A stretch of DNA of 64,000 bases from an uncultured Rhizobium sp. (GCA_945952315.1 CAMFIE010000005.1:1-64000); one strand, 5' to 3'. Counted from the first letter of the stretch, positions 8,552 through 17,277 are shown. Made by a program: numbers and translations. The notes: generated by a model from the letters alone, not told the origin.

Positions 8552-9685
8552 ATGACCACTGCTCGTATTCGCGAATTCCTCAACACCCGCCGTCCCGAAG
8601 GCCCTTGCCTTGTGGTCGATCTCGACGTGGTCCGCTCCAATTACCACGCCTTCCGTCATGCCATGCCGGACAGCGCGATCTACTATGCCGTGAAGGCAAA
8701 CCCGGCACCCGAAGTGCTCCAGGCGCTCGCCGCGCTCGGCTCCAGCTTCGATTGCGCCTCGGTGGCCGAAATCCAGATGGCGCTCGATGCCGGTGCCACC
8801 GCTGACCGCATCTCCTTCGGCAACACGATCAAGAAGGAGCGTGACATTGCGCGCGCCCATGCGCTCGGCGTCACTCTGTTTGCCGTCGATGCCCATGAGG
8901 AAGTGGAAAAGATTGCCCGTGCCGCACCAGGCGCGCGCGTTTTCTGCCGCGTGCTGACCTCGGGCGAGGGTGCCGAATGGCCGCTGTCGCGCAAGTTCGG
9001 CTGCGTGCCGCAGATGGCTGTCGACGTGCTGGTCTATGCCCATCAGCTGGGTCTGGAATCCTACGGCGTTTCCTTCCATGTCGGCTCGCAGATGACGCAG
9101 GTCGACGCCTGGGATGCCGCGCTGGGTGATGCCAAGCGGGTGTTCTCGCAGCTCGCCAAGCAGGGCATTCACCTGAAGATGGTCAACATGGGCGGTGGCT
9201 TCCCCACCCGTTATCTGAAGGACATCCCGGCGGCAGAAGCCTATGGCAAGGCCATCGATTCGGCCCTGCGCAAGCATTTCGGCAATCACATTCCGCTGAC
9301 GATCATCGAACCGGGCCGCGGCATGGTGGGCAATGCGGGCGTGATCAAGGCGGAAGTCGTGCTGATCTCGCGCAAGTCCGACAATGACGCGAACCGCTGG
9401 GTGTTCCTCGATATCGGCAAGTTCGGCGGTCTCGCCGAGACGATGGACGAGGCGATCCGCTATCCGATCCGCACCGTGCATGACGGCGGCGAGATGGAAG
9501 ACTGCATCATTGCCGGTCCGACCTGCGACAGCGCGGATGTTCTTTATGAAAAGACCATGTATCCGCTGCCGCTGTCGCTCACCATCGGCGACGAGGTGCT
9601 GATCGAGGGAACGGGTGCCTATACGACCACCTATTCCGCGGTTGCCTTCAACGGCTTCGAGCCGCTGAAGGCCTATGTGATCTGA
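8552..9685 (+). CDS. speF: ornithine decarboxylase (alanine racemase fold, PLP type III)
   Basis: Makes putrescine from ornithine, the entry to polyamine synthesis. The 377-residue protein has the PLP-binding lysine at K48 in YYAVKANP, the glycine loop GGGFPTRY, EPGRGMVG for PLP phosphate, and GPTCDSADVL with the active-site Cys-Asp pair of group IV decarboxylases. It could also act on lysine, since alphaproteobacterial members are sometimes bifunctional. Two ATGs sit at 8546 and 8552; the second is preferred because the AAAGG ribosome site abuts the first. A likely speF RNA leader lies upstream. Confidence 0.93.
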   Translation: MTTARIREFLNTRRPEGPCLVVDLDVVRSNYHAFRHAMPDSAIYYAVKANPAPEVLQALAALGSSFDCASVAEIQMALDAGATADRISFGNTIKKERDIARAHALGVTLFAVDAHEEVEKIARAAPGARVFCRVLTSGEGAEWPLSRKFGCVPQMAVDVLVYAHQLGLESYGVSFHVGSQMTQVDAWDAALGDAKRVFSQLAKQGIHLKMVNMGGGFPTRYLKDIPAAEAYGKAIDSALRKHFGNHIPLTIIEPGRGMVGNAGVIKAEVVLISRKSDNDANRWVFLDIGKFGGLAETMDEAIRYPIRTVHDGGEMEDCIIAGPTCDSADVLYEKTMYPLPLSLTIGDEVLIEGTGAYTTTYSAVAFNGFEPLKAYVI

Positions 9686-9693
9686 GCATCGGT

Positions 9694-9714
9694 CTCCGGC
9701 TGCGAAAGCCGGAG
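9694..9714 (+). terminator. hairpin after ornithine decarboxylase gene
   Basis: Arms CTCCGGCT and AGCCGGAG close a GCGAA loop 8 bases after the speF stop codon. It is a stable hairpin but has no clear U-run, so it is a weak terminator or a 3' RNA-stabilising structure. Confidence 0.45.
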
Positions 9715-9836
9715 CCGGACTGCACCCTTTCCATCATCACCGGTAACGGATCCAGAGCATTTCCAGGAAAAGTGTATTCACAGTTTTCCGTCCGGAAATG
9801 CGAGGAAGCAAACAGTTAGAGCACGGGAGGCCTCGA

Positions 9837-10406
9837 ATGGCCGCTGTCCTTTTGTCTGCGCAGGTCTTTGACGACGCTGCAACCACCATTGAAATCGTCT
9901 CCGAAAAGCCGGGCGACGCGGCCGCGCGCGAGGCGCTGCTGGACCGCGCCATGGGCCCGGGCCGCAAGCGCAAGTCGTCCGAAAAGCTTCGGCGCAACCG
10001 TCTTCCGGCCGAAGGGCTGTCGCTTGTCGCGCGCGATGGCGAAGGCGCGCTCCTCGGCACCGTGCGCCTCTGGCATGTGCAGGCGGGTGTCGGTCGTGAT
10101 GGCCGGGCGGTCGATGCGCTGCTGCTCGGCCCGCTGGCGGTTGATCCGCGCGCGGAAGGCCGCGGCATCGGCTCGGCACTGATGCGCGAAGCGGTGAAGC
10201 GCGCGGCAGAGCGCGGCCATGGTGCCGTGCTTCTGGTCGGCGATGCGCCCTATTATGCCCGCTTCGGCTTTTCGGCGGAAAAGACCGGTTCTCTGGTGAT
10301 GCCCGGCCCCTTTGAGCGCAGCCGCTTTCTGGCGCTGGAACTGGTGGATGGCTGGCTGGACGGTGCCTGCGGCCTTTTGACCGCAAGTGGCGCTCCCGCG
10401 CACTGA
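9837..10406 (+). CDS. GNAT family N-acetyltransferase (YhbS-like)
   Basis: A 189-residue GNAT protein. After an N-terminal region around TTIEIVSEKPGD, it has a GNAT core with LLGTVRLWHVQAG, the acetyl-CoA motif A LGPLAVDPRAEGRGIGSALM (about 99-118) and the YYARFGFS segment. The architecture matches YhbS-type predicted acetyltransferases with a C-terminal extension. The substrate is unknown. The start at 9837 has a GGGAGG ribosome site 6 bases ahead; a longer frame from 9798 lacks one. Confidence 0.88.
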   Translation: MAAVLLSAQVFDDAATTIEIVSEKPGDAAAREALLDRAMGPGRKRKSSEKLRRNRLPAEGLSLVARDGEGALLGTVRLWHVQAGVGRDGRAVDALLLGPLAVDPRAEGRGIGSALMREAVKRAAERGHGAVLLVGDAPYYARFGFSAEKTGSLVMPGPFERSRFLALELVDGWLDGACGLLTASGAPAH

Positions 10407-10531
10407 TATCCGGAATTCGTCAAATCGCTTGATCTGGCTCAAACACTGGAACCTGTTGCCGGTGCACAAAGGGGCATCAGATCTCACGGATTTCCTTCTG
10501 CCCGGCCGCGGCCGGCGGGGTGGAAGGGAGA

Positions 10532-10561
10532 GCGGATCTTCGGGGCAAGGCGAAGATCCGC
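10532..10561. repeat. intergenic hairpin between acetyltransferase and WD40 genes
   Basis: Arms GCGGATCTTCG and CGAAGATCCGC (11 bp) flank an 8-base loop. Its style resembles the palindromes near the left end of the window. A separate 14-base perfect palindrome CCGGCCGCGGCCGG lies at 10502-10515. The 273-base gap 10407-10679 has no supported gene. Confidence 0.5.
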
Positions 10562-10624
10562 GCGATTTGGCGAGCAGCGGTATTTCCTCCTCCCGGGGCA
10601 AAACCCCGACCGCTGCGAGACCCA

Positions 10625-10663
10625 GGCTGCGCCGGAAGGACGGCTCCGGCGCAGCCCCTTTTC
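10625..10663 (+). terminator. strong hairpin terminator
   Basis: Arms GGCTGCGCCGG and CCGGCGCAGCC (11 bp) around a 10-base loop, followed by CCCTTTTCC. It lies between the convergent acetyltransferase and WD40 genes. The T tract is on the plus strand, so it best serves the acetyltransferase transcript, though the stem would form in either direction. Confidence 0.65.
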
Positions 10664-10679
10664 CTGAACGAAACGATGA

Positions 10680-11669
10680 TCAGCCGGTGATGTCGATCAC
10701 GCCGCAATCGCCCTTTTCCGAAGAAAAGGCGACGAGCTTGCCATTCTGGCTCCAGTCGAGCCCGGTGATCGCGCCCTTGCCGGGGCGGCGAAGCAGCGCC
10801 TCGCGATTGTCCGACAGACGGACACCCAGCACCATGCCATCGATGAAACCGATGGCGAGCACTTCTTCCACCGGATGAAAGGCAACGGCGGTGACGAGAA
10901 TTTCGGCCCGGGTGCCAAGCTCCAGCGGTGCTTTCCCCATCGGGCCATCCTTGCCGCTGAAGGGCCAGACGATGGCCGCGGGCGCGCCGGAGGTCGCAAG
11001 CCACTTGCCTTTCGCAGACCAGGAATAGGCCTTCACCTTGGTGGGATACCCGGTCATCCGCATATGGCGGGTGTCGGAGCCCGGCTTGCTGTCAAGCTTC
11101 CAGCCATGCAGGGCATTTTCCTGCATGGTGGTGACGACGAAACGGCCATCGGGCGAGAAGGTGACGCCGGTATGGGCGCCCTTCCATTCGAGATCGGCCG
11201 GCTGGCCGGGGGTTGCGACCCAGTGCAGCGACACGCCGTTGTAACGGGCGGCGGCAAGGCGCAGGCCCTTCGGCGCAAAGGCCAGCGCCTCGATGGTGCG
11301 CTCTTCCGTCATTTCGCTCCGCTTGCCATCCGCCATCACGGCGGTCGCCGTCTTCCCGTAGGCAAAGGCGGCTGCACCGGAGGGGCCTGCGGCAACCACG
11401 GTGATCCATTTGCGCGGTGCTTCGGCAATCTGCGTGAGCGTGCCGTTGGCGTGGATGCGCATCACCTTGCCATCCTCGCCGCCGGTGATCAGACTGTTGC
11501 CTGCCGCATCATGGGCGAGGGACAGCAGGCCCTCATGCGCCTTTTCCGATTTCAGACCGTTGTCCAGCCGGTGGATCATGCCATCGGAGGCGGCGAAGAA
11601 GGGAACATTGCCGAGGAAACGGGCAGTCAGCACATGGCTATCGAGATCCAGCGGGGCAACGGTCGGCAT
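10680..11669 (-). CDS. WD40-repeat protein of the CobW cluster
   Basis: A 329-residue predicted cytoplasmic beta-propeller with about seven degenerate WD40-like blades; repeated segments such as ITGGEDGKVMRI, VTFSPDGRFVVTTM and LDWSQNGKLVAFSSE mark blade strands. There is no signal peptide. Its ATG overlaps the stop of the upstream 119-residue gene by one base (TGATG), and that gene is 5 bases after the CobW-like gene, so all three form one operon. A WD40 protein beside a COG0523 metallochaperone recurs in rhizobia; a role as a scaffold in metal allocation is inference from neighbours only. Confidence 0.82.
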   Translation of the reverse strand: MPTVAPLDLDSHVLTARFLGNVPFFAASDGMIHRLDNGLKSEKAHEGLLSLAHDAAGNSLITGGEDGKVMRIHANGTLTQIAEAPRKWITVVAAGPSGAAAFAYGKTATAVMADGKRSEMTEERTIEALAFAPKGLRLAAARYNGVSLHWVATPGQPADLEWKGAHTGVTFSPDGRFVVTTMQENALHGWKLDSKPGSDTRHMRMTGYPTKVKAYSWSAKGKWLATSGAPAAIVWPFSGKDGPMGKAPLELGTRAEILVTAVAFHPVEEVLAIGFIDGMVLGVRLSDNREALLRRPGKGAITGLDWSQNGKLVAFSSEKGDCGVIDITG

Positions 11670-12028
11670 CAGGCAATCTCCAGGATTTCGCGCTTGTCCC
11701 AGCGCAGCACGCTTGCTTGGTCCATGGCAATCACCCGCATGCCGTCTGCGTGTTCATAACAGAACCAGCGGTCCCAGTTGTCCTTCAGCCAGGACAGGGA
11801 AACGGCGCGCGAGCCGCCATGCAGCGAGGAAAGCGGCAGGTGGGCAAAGATAAGGCCTGCCTTGTAACCGGTGAGGACGATCAGGCCAAGACCGCATTCC
11901 TCATCAAACGGCTCGAAAACCATGAGATCGACCGGGGGCGAGCCCGGGCCGAGATCATAGTTTTCCGGCAGCCGCAGGATATCTCCGGTGAAAAGCGCCT
12001 CGTCACCGCTTTCGACAAGCAGAACCAT
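11669..12028 (-). CDS. conserved small protein between CobW and WD40 genes, unknown
   Basis: A 119-residue soluble, acidic protein with no signal peptide or transmembrane helix. Notable segments are GDILRLPENYDLGPGSPPVD near the N-terminus, FEPFDEECGLGLIVLTGYKAG in the middle and WLKDNWDRWFCYEHADG with four aromatic residues near the C-terminus. I cannot place it in a family with confidence; an immunity-protein-like fold is conceivable but not shown. Its tight position between the COG0523 GTPase and the propeller gene argues for a function with them. Confidence 0.7.
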   Translation of the reverse strand: MVLLVESGDEALFTGDILRLPENYDLGPGSPPVDLMVFEPFDEECGLGLIVLTGYKAGLIFAHLPLSSLHGGSRAVSLSWLKDNWDRWFCYEHADGMRVIAMDQASVLRWDKREILEIA

Positions 12029-12033
12029 CGGGC

Positions 12034-13194
12034 TCAGGCTGCTTCGCAGGCCTTGAAGCTCTTCTCCAGCTTCTCGCGGTCGAGATCGCGGCCGATGAAG
12101 ACGAGGCGGCTTTCGCGCTTTTCGCCGTCCTTCCAGGGACGCTGGTGATCGCCCTCGATGATCATGTGCACGCCCTGCACCACATAGCGCTCCTCATCGC
12201 CCTTGAAGGCGATGATGCCCTTGAGGCGCAGGATATTCGGGCCGATCGACTGGGTCACCTTCTGGATCCACGGAAAGAAGCGGTCCGGGTTCATGTCGCC
12301 GCCGCGCAGCGAAACCGAAGTGACGGTGACATCATGGATCGGCGCCATTTCGGCCTTGTGGTCGTGGTGGCCGTGATCATGGTGGTGATGGTGGTCGTGA
12401 TTGCAGTTCGGGCCGCATTCATGATCGTGACCATGCTTGTGATCATGGCCATGATCGTGGGCGTGGTGGTGATGGCCGTGGTCATGCCCATGGTCATGAT
12501 CGCAATCGGGGCCGCAGACATGATCCGGGTGATCATGATCGAGGAAATGCGGATCGTTTTCCAGCGCGCGCTCCAGATTGAAGGCGCCCTGGTTCAGCAC
12601 CTTGGAAAGGTCGATCTTCGAGCGCTCGGCGCGGTAGATGCGGGCCGACGGGTTGATGGCACGCACGGTCGCTTCCACGCGGGCGAGTTCCTCCGGCGTG
12701 ACAAGATCGGTCTTGTTGACGATCACCACATCGGCAAAGGCGATCTGGTCCTCGGCCTCGCGGCTGTCCTTCAGGCGCAGCGGCAGGTGGCGTGCATCGA
12801 CAAGCGCGACCACCGCATCAAGCTCGGTCTTTGCGCGCACATCGTCATCCATGAAGAAGGTCTGGGCGACCGGCACCGGATCGGCAAGGCCGGTGGTTTC
12901 GACGATGATGCCGTCGAAGCGGCCCGGGCGGCGCATCAGGCCCTCCACCACGCGGATCAGGTCGCCGCGCACCGTGCAGCACACACAGCCATTGTTCATT
13001 TCGTAGATTTCCTCGTCGGATTCCACGATCAGGTCATTGTCGATGCCGATTTCGCCGAATTCATTGACGATCACCGCATATTTCTTGCCATGGCTTTCGG
13101 TGAGAATGCGGTTGAGCAGCGTGGTCTTCCCGGCGCCGAGATATCCGGTCAGCACGGTTACGGGTGTGGGCTTGGCAGCAGCGGCTTCGGTCAT
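12034..13194 (-). CDS. CobW/COG0523-family GTPase metallochaperone with His-rich insert
   Basis: A 386-residue G3E-family GTPase. Walker A is GYLGAGKT (17-24), the metal-binding CVCC motif is C70-C73, the TTGLADP switch follows near 100, and NKTD is at 160-163. Residues about 219-290 are dominated by His and Asp and include two CGPxC motifs, a large zinc-type metal buffer; the CobW C-terminal domain follows. Such proteins deliver zinc or cobalt to target enzymes. The ATG at 13194 has an AGAGG ribosome site 5 bases ahead. I looked for a Zur-like palindrome in the gap upstream and did not see one. Despite the family name it is not shown to act in cobalamin synthesis. Confidence 0.92.
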   Translation of the reverse strand: MTEAAAAKPTPVTVLTGYLGAGKTTLLNRILTESHGKKYAVIVNEFGEIGIDNDLIVESDEEIYEMNNGCVCCTVRGDLIRVVEGLMRRPGRFDGIIVETTGLADPVPVAQTFFMDDDVRAKTELDAVVALVDARHLPLRLKDSREAEDQIAFADVVIVNKTDLVTPEELARVEATVRAINPSARIYRAERSKIDLSKVLNQGAFNLERALENDPHFLDHDHPDHVCGPDCDHDHGHDHGHHHHAHDHGHDHKHGHDHECGPNCNHDHHHHHDHGHHDHKAEMAPIHDVTVTSVSLRGGDMNPDRFFPWIQKVTQSIGPNILRLKGIIAFKGDEERYVVQGVHMIIEGDHQRPWKDGEKRESRLVFIGRDLDREKLEKSFKACEAA

Positions 13195-13368
13195 GGCAAC
13201 CTCTAAAGGAATGGGCACCGGGCAGGGTGCCTGAATGAAAAGTCACCCTCATATAAGGTGAGCCCGTGCGACTTTCAAAGCCTTTCGCGCAGCGCTGGCA
13301 TGGCCACCCACCGGAACCTTGCGGCGGCCCGCATTGCCAGGGGCCGCCAAGGGGATGCAGATGTGAGA

Positions 13369-14208
13369 TCAATCCATGAGAAGCGCGCGGTTGTCTGTCG
13401 CATAGGCCTTGAAGCTGCGGGGCGGCTTGCCGGTCAGATGCTCGACATCGCCCGTTACCCGCGCCGTCCAGCCTTCGCGCACCGGATGGAAGATCGCGGC
13501 GAGGAAGCGGGCATAGTCTTCCGGCACACCTGCTCCCGTCAGCATCGCAATGAAAGCCGCATCATCGATCGGCTGGTAGGCAATCGCCTTGCCGGTAACC
13601 GCGGAAAGAACGCCCGCCGCCTCGCCATAGGAAAGCGCTTCCGGGCCGGTGAGGTTGTAGGCCTTGCCATCGAAGGCACTGCTGGTGAGAAGGGCAACCG
13701 CGCTTGCGGCAATATCGCGGGTGTCGATGAAGCTCGATTTGCCTTCTGCGGCCGGAACCGCAATCACATTGTGGCGGATGCCTTCGCGCCAGTAGGAATG
13801 GAAATTGTCGGCAAACCAGTTCGGGCGAATGATGCCATAGGCAATGCCCGCCTTTTCGAGCTTCAGTTCAAGCTGGCGATAGGGGATCGAATCATCCGCA
13901 TCGACGCCAAGAACCGTCATCAGCACCACCTTGATCTTGCGGGCAGCGGCCGCATCGATCACCGGCGAGAGCAGGCCGAGCGGATCGAGATAACCGGCAG
14001 GCACGATGGCAAACAGCCGGTCCACACCCTCAAGGGCGGCGGCAAGCGATGCCGGGTTGGTAAGGTCGAGGGCCACCGCTTCGGAGCCCGGAACCGGCGT
14101 TGCATTGCGGCTTGCGGCCTTCACCGCCTCGCCTTTCGCGACGAGATCCGCGGCAATCCGGGAGCCGATGGTGCCGGTCGCACCGAGAACGAGAATTTTG
14201 CCTGACAT
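13369..14208 (-). CDS. NmrA-like NAD(P)-binding reductase
   Basis: A 279-residue atypical short-chain dehydrogenase. The dinucleotide motif is GATGTIG (about 9-15), followed by an NADP-type segment KAASRN and the LDLTNPASL strand. The IIRPNWFADNF segment is typical of the NmrA/azoreductase-like (QOR2) group, many of which reduce quinones or sense redox state. The start at 14208 is preferred to 14214 because AAGGA is then 7 bases upstream. It is divergent from an HxlR regulator gene with a shared operator-like palindrome, so it is the probable target of that regulator. Confidence 0.88.
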   Translation of the reverse strand: MSGKILVLGATGTIGSRIAADLVAKGEAVKAASRNATPVPGSEAVALDLTNPASLAAALEGVDRLFAIVPAGYLDPLGLLSPVIDAAAARKIKVVLMTVLGVDADDSIPYRQLELKLEKAGIAYGIIRPNWFADNFHSYWREGIRHNVIAVPAAEGKSSFIDTRDIAASAVALLTSSAFDGKAYNLTGPEALSYGEAAGVLSAVTGKAIAYQPIDDAAFIAMLTGAGVPEDYARFLAAIFHPVREGWTARVTGDVEHLTGKPPRSFKAYATDNRALLMD

Positions 14209-14230
14209 ATCCATTTCCTTCTTTCCACTA

Positions 14231-14247
14231 GGTTTCCAAATGAAACC
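14231..14247. promoter_or_regulatory. putative HxlR operator
   Basis: GGTTTCCAAATGAAACC is an inverted repeat with 6-bp arms and a 5-base centre, about 23 bases upstream of the NmrA-like start and within the divergent gap. A further GGAAACC half-site follows at about 14259-14265, giving evenly spaced copies of the arm. Placement between the regulator and the reductase suits an HxlR binding site; no binding data support it. Confidence 0.55.
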
Positions 14248-14363
14248 ATGTTAATGATGGAAACCAGATAGAATTTACGGATGCAGCTGTAAAGAAGGCA
14301 CTTTTCTGTTACATGGTCACTTGCAGGAAACCGCCTCACGGCCTGACGAGCGGAGTTAACCCG

Positions 14364-14720
14364 ATGGAATACAATGTCTTTGCCGAAAACTGCCCGACCC
14401 GGCTGGTGCTGGACCGGCTGGCGGACAAATGGGCGGTGCTGGTGCTGACGCTGCTTTCTCAGGAGACAAAGCGCTTCAACCAGTTGCGCCGCGAAATCGA
14501 GGGCGTGTCGCAGAAGGTGCTGTCGCAGGTGTTGAAGAAGCTGGAGCGTGACGGGCTGATCGCGCGCCGGGCCTTTGCGACCGTGCCGGTGACGGTGGAA
14601 TATTCGATCACCGATCTTGGCCGCACGCTGACCTCCACCATCGGTGCCCTGGCGCGCTGGGCCGAGGATAACATGCCGGAAATCATGGCTGCGCAGATGC
14701 GCTATGACGCAACCGCCTGA
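14364..14720 (+). CDS. HxlR family transcriptional regulator
   Basis: A 118-residue winged helix regulator: C10 in NVFAENCPTRLVLDRLADKWAV, the recognition region GVSQKVLSQVLKKLERDG, and the wing VPVTVEYSITDLG. A cysteine at this N-terminal position is the sensing residue in redox-type HxlR regulators such as YodB and HypR, so thiol or quinone sensing is plausible. It is divergent from a reductase gene with a palindrome between them. The ATG at 14364 has a CGGAG ribosome site upstream; an in-frame extension back to 14313 is unlikely. Confidence 0.9.
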   Translation: MEYNVFAENCPTRLVLDRLADKWAVLVLTLLSQETKRFNQLRREIEGVSQKVLSQVLKKLERDGLIARRAFATVPVTVEYSITDLGRTLTSTIGALARWAEDNMPEIMAAQMRYDATA

Positions 14721-14723
14721 GCC

Positions 14724-15518
14724 TCAGTCAAACAGCGCCGGATCGAACCTGGCCATATCGCCGACCAGCTCCACCAGTCCGGAAACCGCGTGCGCGATCA
14801 GCTGCTCGCCCTTTTCCGCGCTTGCCTGAAGGGCATTGCCTGCGGCTCCGTCCGGATTGAGATCGGCCATGGTCCAGCCGAAGGCATGCGGACCATAGGC
14901 GCGCAGATGGGTGAAGCGCCCGGCAAACTCCGCCTGCCGCGAGGGGAAATGCCGCGCCTTTTCCATCGCCACCTTGTCCGGATGCAGCGCCAGCATCACC
15001 GAGGTTTCGATCAGGCCCGCATGGATGTCGAGGCTTTTGTCGTCCGGCGATATCACACCCTCCGGCACGCCGAAACGGGTCCAGCTTGTGGCCACCGCGA
15101 GCATGTTGAAACGCACCCGCGCCTCCGTTGCGACAATTGTCAGAAGGGGCGAATTGCCGCCATGGGCATTGAGCAGCAGAAGCTTGCGGATGCCGTTGCG
15201 GTGAAGGTCCCCGGCTATCGCGAGCCAGCGGTTTACCGCCTCGTCAAACCGCAGCGTTTGCGTGCCCGCCACATGCATGTGCTCGATGGAATACCCAACC
15301 GGTTCGGTTTTCAGAAACAGCATCGGCTGACCGGCGGGGAGTGCCTGTTTCAGCCGGGCGGCAATGCCGTCGGCAATCAGCGTGTCGGTCTCGAAGGGCA
15401 GGTGCGGCCCATGCTGCTCATGGGCGCCAAGCGGCAGAACGGCGATGGTTTCAGTCACGGCCACGGTCTTCAGCCTTCTCCGGTAAACCTGCGGCGTTAC
15501 CCGTCTGGTTTGTGACAA
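14724..15518 (-). CDS. creatininase family amidohydrolase
   Basis: A 264-residue metal-dependent hydrolase of the creatininase/MftE family. The ligand-bearing motif is LPLGAHEQHGPHLPFETD, followed by the NAHGGNSPL block and the DIHAGLIETSVMLAL segment that supplies further ligands. Family members act on creatinine, N-formyl or ring amides, or mycofactocin precursors, so the substrate is open. The frame begins with a TTG at 15518 (no in-frame ATG is nearby), so the exact N-terminus is uncertain. The 3' end is 3 bases from the HxlR gene end. Confidence 0.85.
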   Translation of the reverse strand: MSQTRRVTPQVYRRRLKTVAVTETIAVLPLGAHEQHGPHLPFETDTLIADGIAARLKQALPAGQPMLFLKTEPVGYSIEHMHVAGTQTLRFDEAVNRWLAIAGDLHRNGIRKLLLLNAHGGNSPLLTIVATEARVRFNMLAVATSWTRFGVPEGVISPDDKSLDIHAGLIETSVMLALHPDKVAMEKARHFPSRQAEFAGRFTHLRAYGPHAFGWTMADLNPDGAAGNALQASAEKGEQLIAHAVSGLVELVGDMARFDPALFD

Positions 15519-15607
15519 TCATGTTCGCTATGGTCGCTCGAGGAGCGAAGCATTGCCGCCTTCCCGGGGGGGCATGCTGGCCCTACCTTAAATATCCGGA
15601 GGCGGCC

Positions 15608-16132
15608 GTGGGCAAGAAGAAAGACGAGAAGAAGAAAAAGGACGGCAAGGAAAAGCCGCCGCTCGAACGTGTCGCCGCGGAAATTCCCAAAGTGGTGACG
15701 CAGGCCGCGCGCTCGATGCGCACTTCGCTTTCCCGTCACCTGCTCGATGCCGGTCTCTATGCCGGGCAGGACGGTGTGATGCAGGCGCTTTCGGATGAGG
15801 ATGGCTTGACACCCGGCCTTCTTGCCCAGCGTCTCGGCGTGAAGGCTCCCACCATGACCCGCACGATTGGCCGCATGGAAGCGCAGGGCTTTGTCGAACG
15901 GCGGGCGGATGGCACGGATCAGCGGCTCACCAAGGTCTATCTGACGGATGCAGGCAGAAACAGCCTTGAAGGCATCGGCCGTTCCGTCGAGGCCTGCACC
16001 GCGCAGGCGATAGCCGGCTTCTCGGGCAAGGAAATTCGCACGCTGGTTAAACTGTTGAAGGCTCTGGACGAAAACTTGAAGGCGGAATCGGCCGGAAGCG
16101 GGGCCGGTTTGCCGGAAGATGAGGAAAACTGA
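15608..16132 (+). CDS. MarR family regulator with lysine-rich N-terminus
   Basis: A 174-residue MarR-type winged helix protein starting at a GTG (15608) 6 bases after GGAGG. The first 16 residues are nearly all Lys, Asp and Glu (GKKKDEKKKKDGKEK), then helices and the winged HTH (about 60-125; PGLLAQRLGVKAPTMTRTIGRMEAQG and the RRADGTDQRLTKVYLT wing). The C-terminus is acidic. The basic head could add non-specific DNA binding. The ligand and targets are unknown; it stands alone between a creatininase and a LacI regulator. Confidence 0.86.
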   Translation: MGKKKDEKKKKDGKEKPPLERVAAEIPKVVTQAARSMRTSLSRHLLDAGLYAGQDGVMQALSDEDGLTPGLLAQRLGVKAPTMTRTIGRMEAQGFVERRADGTDQRLTKVYLTDAGRNSLEGIGRSVEACTAQAIAGFSGKEIRTLVKLLKALDENLKAESAGSGAGLPEDEEN

Positions 16133-16192
16133 CTGAATTTCAGGTGTTGATCCGCCTAAATTGATGATTGATTTTTAAAACCGGGGCCCGTA

Positions 16193-16207
16193 TTTAAATT
16201 ATTTAAA
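16193..16207. promoter_or_regulatory. AT-rich palindrome upstream of the LacI-type gene
   Basis: TTTAAATTATTTAAA is a perfect inverted repeat with 7-bp arms around one T, 53 bases before the regulator start codon. It could be an operator for autoregulation, although LacI operators usually have a central CpG, which this lacks. A copy of TTTTGGCGC follows at 16241-16249. Confidence 0.4.
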
Positions 16208-16260
16208 GGCTGCGGGCACCGGGAAAGCCGTCGCAGTGCATTTTGGCGCTGGGAGGGCAC

Positions 16261-17277
16261 ATGGCGCAGAAAGTCAAGCTGTCGACGATTGCCGAATCGC
16301 TCGGCATTTCCACGGCCACCGTTTCTCTCGCCTTGCGCGACAGCCCGCTCGTGGCAGGCGCCACCCGCGACCGGATCAAGGAACAGGCCCGCGCGCTCGG
16401 GTATATCTACAATCGCCGTGCCGCCAGCCTGCGCACCTCGCGTTCGGGCATCATCGGTGTCGTGGTGCATGACATCATGAACCCGTTCTACGGCGAAATC
16501 CTGAAGGCCATCGAAAGCGAGCTCGACCGCAGCCGCCACACCTTCATTCTCTCCAACCATTATGACTCGGTGGACAAGCAGCGCACCTTCATCGAAACCC
16601 TGCTGCAGCTGGGTGGCGACGGGCTGATCGTGTCGCCGGCCATCGGCACGCCGCATGAGGACCTGCAGCTTGCCGAGGAAAACGGCATGCCGGCAATTCT
16701 CATTGCCCGTTCGATGGAGGGCGTCGACATGCCCACCTATCGCGGTGATGACAGCTATGGCATTTCACTTGCCACCAACCATCTGATCGGGCTCGGGCAT
16801 CGCTGCATCGCGATGATCGGCGGCACGGACCAGACTTCAACGGGCCGCGACCGCTATCAGGGCTATGTCAATGCGCTGCGCAAGGCGGGCATCGAGGTGG
16901 ACCCGGAGCTGCGCATTCCCGGTCCGCGCTCCAAGCAGGGGGGCTTCGAGGCGGCGGTGCATTTCCTCTCGCTGCCGCAGAAGCCCACGGCGGCGGTGTG
17001 CTGGAACGATCTGGTGGCGATTGGCCTGATGAACGGCATTGCGCGCGCGGGCCTCATTCCCGGGCAGGATATTTCCGTCACCGGCTATGACGATCTGGAA
17101 GAAGCCTCGATTGCAACACCGGCGCTGACGACGGTCTGGAACGGGCAGGCGGAGGTGGGCAGGCTTGCTGCCCGCGCGCTTCTCGACCGGCTGAACGGCA
17201 GTCACGAACCGGACGGAATCCACCTCATCAAGCCGGAAATGCGCATTCGCCAGTCGACCGGGCCAAACCGGCGCTAA
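16261..17277 (+). CDS. LacI family transcriptional regulator
   Basis: A 338-residue LacI/GalR regulator. The HTH is at 6-28 (LSTIAESLGISTATVSLALRDS), followed by the hinge helix region RAASLRTSRSG and a periplasmic-binding-like sugar domain (60-330). SVTGYDDLEEASIATPALTTV is the usual C-terminal subdomain motif. The ATG at 16261 has GGGAGG upstream. It is followed on the same strand by a lone TRAP solute-binding protein gene, so that ligand system is a candidate target. Repeated TTTTGGCGC words lie before both genes. Confidence 0.92.
   Translation: MAQKVKLSTIAESLGISTATVSLALRDSPLVAGATRDRIKEQARALGYIYNRRAASLRTSRSGIIGVVVHDIMNPFYGEILKAIESELDRSRHTFILSNHYDSVDKQRTFIETLLQLGGDGLIVSPAIGTPHEDLQLAEENGMPAILIARSMEGVDMPTYRGDDSYGISLATNHLIGLGHRCIAMIGGTDQTSTGRDRYQGYVNALRKAGIEVDPELRIPGPRSKQGGFEAAVHFLSLPQKPTAAVCWNDLVAIGLMNGIARAGLIPGQDISVTGYDDLEEASIATPALTTVWNGQAEVGRLAARALLDRLNGSHEPDGIHLIKPEMRIRQSTGPNRR

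Noticed and set aside
12145..13206. Plus-strand frame opposite the CobW-like gene with Met/Val/Ile-rich run
   Set aside because: It is the complement of the His-rich codons (CAT/CAC read as ATG/GTG), so it is an artefact.
13195..13368. Zur box before the CobW-like gene
   Set aside because: No palindrome of the expected type was seen in the gap.
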